Shown: piece by piece, positions 6,651 to 11,723 of the stretch
Layout of the letters: every line of letters starts with the position of its first letter
Position numbering within the stretch: the stretch's first letter is position 1
Source of the DNA: Clostridiales bacterium
GTDB taxonomy: Bacteria > Bacillota > Clostridia > Christensenellales > QALW01
Assembly: GCA_018376855.1 (NCBI GenBank)
Contig: JAHAAN010000030.1
Coordinates: forward strand, 1 to 16,498
Reading direction: 5' to 3'
DNA length: 16,498 nt
The notes under the pieces: model-generated
Database searches by the model: none
What the model was told of the DNA's origin: nothing
What the model saw: only the letters and a program-made list of their open reading frames with translations
Position numbers and translations under genes: made by a program

Positions 6651-9158
6651 ATGGCGGACGAAATCACAAACGTTGACAAAATAGGCTTTACGATTGATTT
6701 TCACAGCGGCGGCGCGCAAGAGGTCAAGGACGATATTGTAAGCATCGAGGCGGAAGCGCAGCGCGCGGGCGGAATCTTTAAGGACAGCGCGGGGAATTTT
6801 GATTTTATGCCTGCGCACAAGAGCCTTGAGGCAGCCAAGGCGTCGCTGGGCAGCATGGCGGGCGTTATTCAAAATATGTCCGCCGATAAGGTCAACAAAG
6901 AGCTGGCGGCGACTGAGCAGGAAGCGGAAGCCATCGCGCAGCAGATGGTTAAAGCGCTGGAAGTGTATAACGAGATCGCCGGGCAAAACCGAAAATTCGG
7001 CTTGAACGGCGCGGGAGAGCTTTTGGCGGCGGACGACGCGGGGCTGCAAGCGCTTGCGCAGCAGGCGCAGGAGGCGGAGGATAAGCTCACCGTGCTGCAA
7101 GCGCGTATGGAGGAACTCAAGCAGACCTCGCAGACCTCTGCAACATCTCTAAAAACCAATACCGCGGAGATGCAGAACGCCAAGAACGCAGGCGATGCGC
7201 TGGCGTTCGGCGTTTCGCAGATCGGGCGGCAGATGGGCGGCGGCGCGTCCGTTGCGGCGCAGTTTGCTCAGCAGATTCGCTTTGCCGCAAAGGAGATCAA
7301 GGCGGCCAATTCCGCATCAATGGCCATGAGCGGTTATATCGGCATTGCAATCGCGGCAATATCCGCCGTGATTACGGTAATCAATCAGGTAACGGCGGCG
7401 AAAGAGAAAGCGGCGCAGGCGGAACGGGAACATCGAGAAGAAATCCTAAAAACCACCGAAGCGGCATTAGAGGAAGCCGACGCTATGCAGGAGATCATAC
7501 AGGCTGAAAACGCCATAGCAGTGCTGAAAGACCAGAACGCAAGCCTTGAGGCCGTGGCCGACGCAAGGCAGACGATTATAAGCCTGTTCCCGGATGCGAT
7601 TGCGGGATATAACAGCGAGGGTCAGGCGATACTGGCTAATAATGAGACGTTGGAACAGCAGATCGAGTTGCTGAAAGAGAAGAATCGGCTGTATAGGTTG
7701 CAGGCAGTATTAAATATTGGCACTTTGAAGGAAGAGGCTGAAAAATATGAAAAATATAAACGTGCAGTAGATCAAATAAATATGAATCAAGCTGGTTTCG
7801 AGCAACAAGTGAAAGATTATCAGCTTATTCTCCGATATAATACAGTTAATGATGAAGTTTATGAGAAACAAGATATTGACGATTTAATTAAGAAATATGG
7901 CGGCGCTGGACTTGATACTGATTTTGCGCGTTATATGGACTTTTTATTGAGTGATCTTGGTTTAGATGCATATAAAACTGATCCATATAATGCTGATGCA
8001 TATAATGTTGATGCGTTAACGGTAATGAACAAAGTAATTAAAAAATATGAGGGACTTATTGATGTTGGGGAGCAGTTTAATTCTGCTTTGCAAATCCAAA
8101 TTGAAAATCAGACCAAAGACTACGAGCAAATGGACAGCGCGCACAAAGCAGTGATTGCAAGTATTATCAAAGAGGGGCTTGAATTAGATAATACTGCGAA
8201 AGGTGTTCAAAAGATCAAAGAGGAGATTGATGCAATTGTTTCAGATCCCAAAAAGTTTGATGCGATGGCTGAAGAATTTGCAGCGCAGGCGGCTAAAACT
8301 GTCGAGAGCGCACAAACCGCTGCTAACGCCATGAGCGACATCTACAGCGCGCTTACCTCTGCAATCAAGGCGCAGAACCAAGCGGCATATAACAGCCGCA
8401 TGGAGCAGATCAAAAAAGAGTACAACGCGAAGATCAAGGCTATTGACGACGAGTTGAATTATTTAACGCGTGCACAGAACGAGGCAGACGCGCAAAAACG
8501 GATTAACGAGCTGAAGGAAAAGCTCTCCTATGAACAGGATGAGACGAACCGATTTAACTATCGGCAGGAGCTTGACAAGCTGCTGAGCGAGCAGGCGATT
8601 GAAGCGCAAAAGGAAGAGCTGCAAGCAAAGAAAACCGCGCTCAAAGAAGAACAGAGCGCGGCGGAAAATGCGGCAAAGGCGGCTTATAATAAATCCATCA
8701 GTTATAAGAACCTCGAAAAACAGGCGCGCCTTGCACTGGAGGAAAAAACGCAGCAGGAACTGCTTGCGCTGATCGACAGGTATGCGCCGGAAGCGCTGGC
8801 TAAGTACACATCGCTGTATGAACAGGTCGGCGCGGAGGGCAAAAAGCAGATAGCGGCGATTTATGAGGCGTTTACCGAGCAAAAACGGCGCATGACGTTA
8901 GACAATCTGATTTCCGCCGCCATTACCCGCACACAAGCAAACATCTCATCCTATCAGCAGCGCATTGACGACACAAACAGCCGTTACGGCGTGCAGATGC
9001 CCACAACGCAGTTGAACCAAATGATTACGCGCTTGGATCGGCTTATTGCTTTGCAATCAAATCCGGATGTGTATGTAACAATCAACGGAAAGCGAAAAAA
9101 GCTTTCCGAGATCAACACTGAAACGGAATGGGATGCGTTTTATGCTACGCTGGGATAA
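6651..9158 (+). CDS. Tape measure protein
   Basis: An 835-residue protein, the largest in the window, placed right after the chaperones. It has a helical N-terminal region with long A/Q/E-rich coiled coils (about 20-180), one hydrophobic membrane-like segment (about 228-248, YIGIAIAAISAVITVI) and a second large coiled-coil region (about 560-720, very rich in K, E, Q and A). Tape measure proteins set tail length and help pass DNA through the cell envelope. The length is modest for the family and implies a fairly short tail. Residues about 346-545 are encoded by clearly more AT-rich DNA and include a tandem pentapeptide repeat (439-453), which suggests a swapped central segment. GAGGA lies about 11 bases before the ATG. 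No lysozyme or peptidase motif was seen. Confidence 0.9.
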   Translation: MADEITNVDKIGFTIDFHSGGAQEVKDDIVSIEAEAQRAGGIFKDSAGNFDFMPAHKSLEAAKASLGSMAGVIQNMSADKVNKELAATEQEAEAIAQQMVKALEVYNEIAGQNRKFGLNGAGELLAADDAGLQALAQQAQEAEDKLTVLQARMEELKQTSQTSATSLKTNTAEMQNAKNAGDALAFGVSQIGRQMGGGASVAAQFAQQIRFAAKEIKAANSASMAMSGYIGIAIAAISAVITVINQVTAAKEKAAQAEREHREEILKTTEAALEEADAMQEIIQAENAIAVLKDQNASLEAVADARQTIISLFPDAIAGYNSEGQAILANNETLEQQIELLKEKNRLYRLQAVLNIGTLKEEAEKYEKYKRAVDQINMNQAGFEQQVKDYQLILRYNTVNDEVYEKQDIDDLIKKYGGAGLDTDFARYMDFLLSDLGLDAYKTDPYNADAYNVDALTVMNKVIKKYEGLIDVGEQFNSALQIQIENQTKDYEQMDSAHKAVIASIIKEGLELDNTAKGVQKIKEEIDAIVSDPKKFDAMAEEFAAQAAKTVESAQTAANAMSDIYSALTSAIKAQNQAAYNSRMEQIKKEYNAKIKAIDDELNYLTRAQNEADAQKRINELKEKLSYEQDETNRFNYRQELDKLLSEQAIEAQKEELQAKKTALKEEQSAAENAAKAAYNKSISYKNLEKQARLALEEKTQQELLALIDRYAPEALAKYTSLYEQVGAEGKKQIAAIYEAFTEQKRRMTLDNLISAAITRTQANISSYQQRIDDTNSRYGVQMPTTQLNQMITRLDRLIALQSNPDVYVTINGKRKKLSEINTETEWDAFYATLG
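7965..8009 (+). repeat. 15-bp tandem repeat (3 copies) inside tape measure gene
   Basis: Three adjacent 15-base units, GATGCATATAAAACT, GATCCATATAATGCT and GATGCATATAATGTT, encode DAYKT, DPYNA and DAYNV; a fourth, degenerate unit (DALTV) follows. It sits in the AT-rich segment of the gene. Confidence 0.85.
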
Positions 9159-9161
9159 GAA

Positions 9162-9476
9162 TCAAGAGGCAATAATCAGCCCGGCAACGAGTCCGATCAC
9201 AGCGATCACGGTGAAGAATATGCAGCAGCCTTTAATGGTGTCTAAGCTGGAAGCGGCTTTTAGCAGCAGATATTCATAGCGTTCCTCTTGGGTAAGGTTT
9301 TCTTTCCAAACCCGTTTGAAAAAACGGTATTTTCCCTTGCGGTAATCTCTTTGGGCGATATCCGGCGGAAGATGAGAAGGATCTAATTTGGCGTTATATT
9401 CTTCGTTTTCTTCATCCGTGCAATTTTCCAAACTCCAAGGATAGTTGTCTGCCTGATATTCTCTTAAGGTTTTCAT
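9162..9476 (-). CDS. Small C-tail-anchored membrane protein (moron, possible lysogenic conversion)
   Basis: A 104-residue protein on the strand opposite to all other genes. Residues 1-75 are charged and soluble (MKTLREYQADNYPWSLENC, then YRFFKRVWKENLTQEERYEYLLL), and the end is one hydrophobic helix (about 80-103, CCIFFTVIAVIGLVAGLIIAS), so it should be anchored in the membrane with its N-terminus in the cytoplasm. It has a strong AAAGGAG site and a consensus promoter (9516-9544), so it can be expressed from a lysogen while the late operon is off. It ends three bases from the tape measure stop, tail to tail, with no terminator between them. Function unknown; superinfection exclusion is a reasonable guess from topology and expression, not from sequence homology. 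Confidence 0.72.
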   Translation of the reverse strand: MKTLREYQADNYPWSLENCTDEENEEYNAKLDPSHLPPDIAQRDYRKGKYRFFKRVWKENLTQEERYEYLLLKAASSLDTIKGCCIFFTVIAVIGLVAGLIIAS

Positions 9477-9515
9477 GGTGTACTCCTTTTGGTTTATGTT
9501 GTAAATAATATGTGA

Positions 9516-9544
9516 ATTTTAGCATATTGTAAAAAGAATGTCAA
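9516..9544 (-). promoter_or_regulatory. Consensus promoter for the reverse-strand membrane protein gene
   Basis: On the minus strand: TTGACA (9544-9539), exactly 17 bases, then TAAAAT (9521-9516). The -35 is perfect and the -10 matches five of six. It lies 40 bases before the ATG. Confidence 0.82.
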
Positions 9545-9579
9545 TATATGATATTATTGTAGAAAGATTAAAAAACCTC

Positions 9580-9608
9580 TTGACTTTTTATTGTGGGTAC
9601 ATTATAAT
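9580..9608 (+). promoter_or_regulatory. Promoter of the RHH repressor (immI-like) operon
   Basis: TTGACT (9580-9585), 17-base spacer, TATAAT (9603-9608). Transcription should start near 9615, 28 bases before the RHH start. The operator palindrome 9593-9622 overlaps the spacer, -10 and start site. Confidence 0.85.
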
Positions 9609-9622
9609 TAGATTGTACCCAC
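9593..9622. promoter_or_regulatory. Palindromic operator over RHH promoter
   Basis: Perfect nine-base inverted repeat GTGGGTACA (9593-9601) and TGTACCCAC (9614-9622), separated by 12 bases that contain the -10 box. Its position predicts direct repression, most simply autorepression by the RHH protein encoded 21 bases downstream. Confidence 0.75.
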
Positions 9623-9642
9623 GAAGAAAGCGAGGTGAAATA

Positions 9643-9822
9643 ATGGGTATTGCTAAGGGCACGAAATTGAAAGACAATCCCAAGAATACAACTTTTAAAG
9701 TTAGACTTGATGAATCTACGGCTAAAAAGCTGGAATTTATAGCTGAAAAAGCAAAACTTTCAAAATCTGAAGTGATTAGAAAAGGGATTGAAATTCAATA
9801 CAGCCAGTTAGAAAAAGAATAG
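9643..9822 (+). CDS. Ribbon-helix-helix (Arc/CopG-like) transcriptional repressor
   Basis: A 59-residue protein: MGIAKGTKLKDNPKN, then the RHH fold NTTFKVRLDESTAKKLEFIAEKAKLSKSEVIRKGIE. The beta strand (TTFKVRLD, DNA-contacting side chains T, K, R) is followed by helix A (ESTAKKLEFIAEKA) and helix B after the turn LSKSEV, as in Arc, MetJ and CopG. RHH dimers bind palindromic DNA, and a perfect palindrome covers this gene's own promoter. GAGGTG precedes the ATG at 9643; a longer reading from 9538 would run through the promoter and is rejected. The gene leads an operon with a small ORF and an antirepressor, and its 3' end is overlapped by a convergent small RNA. In P22 the RHH proteins Arc and Mnt control Ant in the same way, which suggests this one does too. 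Confidence 0.88.
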   Translation: MGIAKGTKLKDNPKNTTFKVRLDESTAKKLEFIAEKAKLSKSEVIRKGIEIQYSQLEKE

Positions 9823-9882
9823 TAGTTGCTCCCCTCACAAAGATCGCAACCACTATTCTCCCAACCGACCATAACAGTCAGC
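9811..9882 (-). ncRNA. Predicted antisense small RNA (sar-like), about 70 nt
   Basis: The minus strand has a near-consensus promoter (9889-9917), a start expected near 9882, and an intrinsic terminator: arms AGAATAGTGGTTGC (9859-9846) and GCAACTACTATTCT (9829-9816) with a 16-base loop, followed by a T-run. All 14 pairs form on the minus strand, one as a G-U wobble; on the plus strand that pair would be an A-C mismatch and there is no T-run. The RNA is antisense to the end of the RHH gene and the gap before the antirepressor pair. A 25-codon ORF inside has no ribosome site. Position and size recall sar RNA of P22, antisense to the arc-ant gap. Expression and target are inferred. Confidence 0.72.
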
Positions 9883-9915
9883 GTAAATATTATATCATAC
9901 GCCTCTGTTTTGGTC
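9867..9915. promoter_or_regulatory. Inverted repeat centred on the small-RNA promoter
   Basis: Half-sites GACCATAACAG (9867-9877) and CTGTTTTGGTC (9905-9915) match at 10 of 11 positions; inside them GCGTA (9881-9885) and TACGC (9898-9902) also match. The symmetric centre is the -10 box of the minus-strand promoter, as expected for a repressor site controlling the small RNA. It could alternatively fold as a plus-strand hairpin before the small ORF. Confidence 0.6.
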
Positions 9916-9917
9916 AA
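9889..9917 (-). promoter_or_regulatory. Promoter of the antisense small RNA
   Basis: On the minus strand: TTGACC (9917-9912), 17-base spacer, TATAAT (9894-9889). The -10 is perfect and the -35 matches five of six. No protein gene with a ribosome site follows it; a terminator does, at about 70 nt. Confidence 0.8.
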
Positions 9918-9942
9918 ATTTAAATGAAAAACGGAGGTTATT

Positions 9943-10203
9943 ATGGACAAATTTATTTACGAATCAAACATTGAAGTGGACGACACATTATTTGAACTTC
10001 TTGTAAAGATGCAGAGCATTGAAGCGTTGCTTTTTTCTCTGCGGCAATATAATGCAATGAGCGATTTTGAAAGTATAGAGGATTTAAACAGAATTTGCTC
10101 ACTTGTAATTCTTGCGCATGATTTAACCAAAACAGAGATTGGACAAATTGAAGCCTTAAACGAGGCAATTCGCTGCATACCGAAGGGGGTGCGTACAGCA
10201 TGA
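9943..10203 (+). CDS. Small helical protein of the antirepressor operon, function unknown
   Basis: An 86-residue, mostly helical, slightly acidic protein (MDKFIYESNIEVDDTLFELL ... EAIRCIPKGVRTA). I recognise no domain. Start ATG has ACGGAGG ten bases upstream. It ends in an ATGA overlap with the antirepressor gene, so translation of the two is probably coupled. In phage P1 a short coding frame (icd) sits before and partly overlaps the antirepressor gene and is needed with it; the arrangement here is similar, but no sequence relationship is claimed. There is no separate forward promoter in the 120 bases upstream, so it most likely shares the RHH message and is exposed to the convergent small RNA. 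Confidence 0.75.
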   Translation: MDKFIYESNIEVDDTLFELLVKMQSIEALLFSLRQYNAMSDFESIEDLNRICSLVILAHDLTKTEIGQIEALNEAIRCIPKGVRTA

Positions 10204-10892
10204 ACGAGTTAATTAAAATCAATTATGATACGGAACGCCCGACCGTGCTGGGGAGAGAACTGCATGAGGCGCTGGAAGTAAAAACAGCATATAAAGATTG
10301 GTTTCCGAGAATGACGGAGTATGGTTTTAGCGAGGGGCAGGACTATTGCTCAATTTTGAGCGATAGGGTTGACGGGCTTCCGGGAAAGCCGAGACAAGAT
10401 CACCAGCTCACCATTGAAATGGCGAAAGAGATTTGCATGTTGCAGCGAAATGAAAAGGGCAAGCAAATGCGGCAATATTTTATCCGCGTTGAAGAAGCGT
10501 GGAATAAGCCGGAGGCGGTAATGGCAAGGGCGTTAAAGCTGGCGGAAAAGCAGATGCAGCAGCTGCAAGCGGAGAATGCGGAACTTGCGGTGCAGAATCA
10601 AATCATGGCTCCCAAGGCAGATTATTTTGATGAGCTTGTGGAAAGAAACCTGCTGACAAATTTCAGGGAAACCGCGAAGGAGCTGGGAATGCCGCCGAAA
10701 CGCCTTGTTGATTATCTGCTTAAACAAAAGTATCTGTACCGCGATAAAAAGGGCAAACTGCTGCCGTATGAAGCGAAGAACAACGGGCTGTTTGAGATCA
10801 AAGAACAGTACAACGAAAAAACGAAGTGGAGCGGCGTCCAAACCCTTGTAACGCCTAAAGGAAGGGAAACATTTAGATTGTTGTATATTTAA
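10200..10892 (+). CDS. ant: Phage antirepressor (AntA domain + KilAC/ANT domain)
   Basis: A 230-residue protein with two recognisable parts. Residues about 8-95 are an AntA domain: PTVLGRELHEALEVKTAYKDW, FSEGQDY and HQLTIEMAKEICMLQRNEKG, followed by RQYFIRVEEAW. After a short coiled coil (KQMQQLQAENAELAVQNQ), residues about 120-230 are an ANT/KilAC domain: APKADYFDELVERNLLTNFR, AKELGMPPKRLVDYLLKQKYLY and a C-terminal LVTPKGRETFRLLY. Such proteins inactivate the phage repressor and promote induction. ATG overlaps the previous stop; AGGGGG lies 12 bases before it. An intrinsic terminator follows 8 bases after the stop. Antirepressors usually lie in the early or lysogeny region; here it is embedded among tail genes, as immI of P22 lies among late genes. 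Confidence 0.92.
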   Translation: MNELIKINYDTERPTVLGRELHEALEVKTAYKDWFPRMTEYGFSEGQDYCSILSDRVDGLPGKPRQDHQLTIEMAKEICMLQRNEKGKQMRQYFIRVEEAWNKPEAVMARALKLAEKQMQQLQAENAELAVQNQIMAPKADYFDELVERNLLTNFRETAKELGMPPKRLVDYLLKQKYLYRDKKGKLLPYEAKNNGLFEIKEQYNEKTKWSGVQTLVTPKGRETFRLLYI

Positions 10893-10899
10893 TATTGGG

Positions 10900-10923
10900 G
10901 GGAGAGAACACTCTCCCTTTTTT
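10900..10923 (+). terminator. Intrinsic terminator after the antirepressor gene
   Basis: GGGAGAG (10900-10906), AACA loop, CTCTCCC (10911-10917) and six Ts. Strong textbook terminator that closes the RHH-small ORF-ant operon. Confidence 0.92.
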
Positions 10924-11014
10924 AGTGAGTTAGCAATCATCGGGATAGCGGCAGGTGTTATTCTTGCGTTGATTTGAATACTATCATTCTATTATCATTC
11001 TGTTGTATGAATAA

Positions 11015-11042
11015 ATGCTTGACAAAGAAGCATAATAAGCAT
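11015..11042. promoter_or_regulatory. Likely operator of the toxin-antitoxin operon
   Basis: ATGCTT (11015-11020) faces AAGCAT (11028-11033) across the -35 box, and AAGCAT recurs at 11037-11042 next to the -10. The direct repeat TATCATTCT (10982-10990, 10993-11001; 11-base period) lies just upstream. RelB/DinJ antitoxins bind such repeats to repress their own promoter. Confidence 0.5.
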
Positions 11043-11047
11043 ATAAT
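11019..11047 (+). promoter_or_regulatory. Fully consensus promoter of the toxin-antitoxin operon
   Basis: TTGACA (11019-11024), 17-base spacer, TATAAT (11042-11047): perfect match in both boxes. It lies 26 bases before the antitoxin ATG and shows that the longer reading from 10974 is not the real start. Confidence 0.9.
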
Positions 11048-11072
11048 GAGGTTGATGGAAGGGGTGATAATA

Positions 11073-11339
11073 ATGGCAACCATTACCGTTAGACTTGACG
11101 ATGCATTAAAAAACAGCTTTGCAAAAACCTGCGATGATTTAGGGCTTGATATGACGACGGCCTTTACGATTTTTGCAAAAAAAATGACAAGGGAAAAAAG
11201 AATTCCTTTTGACGTTGCAATAGAACCGTTTTACAGCGCAAGCAATATGAAGGCGATCGGTGAATCAATAGAGCAAATCAAGCAGGGAAAAGTAGTTGTC
11301 AAAACAATGGAGGAATTAGAGGCTATGGAGAATGAGTAA
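11073..11339 (+). CDS. RelB/DinJ-family antitoxin
   Basis: An 88-residue protein. The N-terminal MATITVRLDDALKNSFAKTC followed by DLGLDMTTAFTIFAKKM is the ribbon-helix-helix DNA-binding half of RelB/DinJ antitoxins (strand TITVRLD, helix A, turn at GLDMTT, helix B). KRIPFDV is the usual link and the C-terminal half (EPFYSASNMKAI ... VKTMEELEAMENE) is the toxin-binding, protease-sensitive part. It binds and neutralises the YoeB toxin and should repress the operon. GGAAGGGG precedes the ATG at 11073, and the gene overlaps the toxin gene by eight bases. A consensus promoter and repeat operator sit directly upstream. Confidence 0.93.
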   Translation: MATITVRLDDALKNSFAKTCDDLGLDMTTAFTIFAKKMTREKRIPFDVAIEPFYSASNMKAIGESIEQIKQGKVVVKTMEELEAMENE

Positions 11340-11592
11340 GATTGTTTTCGGCGAAAAAGCTTTTGAAGATTACCTCTATTGGCAGACGCAGGACAGGAAA
11401 ACCTTAAAACGCATCAATAGTTTGTTGAAGGATATTGAGCGAAACGGCTTCAGCGGCATAGGAAAGCCGGAACCCTTGAAGAATTATAACGGGTGTTGGA
11501 GCCGACGTATTGACGAGGTAAACAGGCTGGTTTATCGGGTGAGCGAAGGGCAGATCGAAGTCATCCAATGCAGAGGGCATTACGATGATTGA
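11332..11592 (+). CDS. yoeB: YoeB/Txe-family mRNA interferase toxin
   Basis: An 86-residue protein matching YoeB along its full length: YLYWQTQDRKTLKRINSLLK, then the motif GIGKPEPLK, W-SRRI-E-RLVYRV and the ending CRGHY. The YoeB catalytic and substrate-binding residues are present: E47, R59, R65, H83 and Y84 (E46, R65, H83, Y84 in E. coli). YoeB binds the ribosomal A site and cleaves mRNA there. The gene starts inside the antitoxin gene. Nothing is truncated and no key residue is missing, so it should be active. YoeB usually pairs with a YefM-type antitoxin; here the partner is RelB/DinJ-type, a combination also known in Firmicutes. It may stabilise the prophage or limit other phages. Confidence 0.94.
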   Translation: MSKIVFGEKAFEDYLYWQTQDRKTLKRINSLLKDIERNGFSGIGKPEPLKNYNGCWSRRIDEVNRLVYRVSEGQIEVIQCRGHYDD

Positions 11593-11619
11593 GAATAGCT
11601 GAATTATACTATACTTTTG

Positions 11620-11653
11620 AAAAGCGCTGAACCATAGGGCAAGGCGCTTTTTT
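11620..11653 (+). terminator. Intrinsic terminator after the toxin-antitoxin operon
   Basis: AAAAGCGC (11620-11627) and GCGCTTTT (11644-11651) form an eight-pair stem with a 16-base loop, followed by a run of six Ts in all. It separates the toxin gene from the CRISPR-like repeat. Confidence 0.82.
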
Positions 11654-11673
11654 ATATTCCCATAAACTGTTTT

Positions 11674-11706
11674 GTCGTTTCCCGCGCGGGAAGCGTGGAT
11701 TGAAAT
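11674..11706 (+). CRISPR. Solitary type I-C-form CRISPR repeat (33 nt), no array, no cas genes
   Basis: The 33 bases have the full plan of a type I-C direct repeat. They start GTCG; the stem CGTTTCCC (11676-11683) and GGGAAGCG (11688-11695) encloses GCGC; they end in the conserved handle GTGGATTGAAAT. The one non-standard pair (T11678-G11693) is a U-G wobble on the plus strand, the crRNA sense. There is only one unit: no second repeat within reach, so this is not an array. It lies 21 bases after a terminator and four bases before the dit ribosome site. Solitary repeat units of this kind in phages are known as candidates for RNA anti-CRISPRs (Racr), which occupy host Cas proteins. A Cas5d cut would leave the 11-nt handle TGGATTGAAAT joined to the dit leader. 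Confidence 0.88.
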
Positions 11707-11723
11707 CAATAAAGGAGGAACAC

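Noticed and set aside
6607..6721. 15-base direct repeat CGGCGGCGCGCAAGA at 6607 and 6707
   Set aside because: Both copies encode GGAQE in different genes in GC-rich sequence; probably chance or local slippage without function.
9586..9594. CreA-like targeting of the RHH promoter by the pseudo-spacer after the CRISPR repeat (seven-base match CAATAAA)
   Set aside because: A seven-base match is expected by chance in this window, it does not extend, and the adjacent bases do not fit the TTC PAM usual for I-C.
9538..9642. N-terminal extension of the RHH protein
   Set aside because: It runs through the -35, -10 and operator; the ATG at 9643 has GAGGTG.
9784..9794. GGGATTGAAAT, like a CRISPR repeat handle, in the RHH gene
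   Set aside because: It encodes part of helix B and has no preceding stem.
9795..9872. 25-residue ORF within the small RNA (minus strand)
   Set aside because: No ribosome site, and most of it is the terminator stem.
10918..10978. Hydrophobic reading frame SELAIIGIAAGVILALI after the ant terminator, possibly a small toxin or a gene remnant
   Set aside because: No start codon or ribosome site; at most the worn end of a lost membrane protein gene.
10974..11072. N-terminal extension of the antitoxin
   Set aside because: It contains the consensus promoter; the family N-terminus MATITVRLDD starts at 11073.
11700..11723. TTG start for Dit
   Set aside because: It lies inside the CRISPR-type repeat; AAAGGAGG serves the ATG at 11724.
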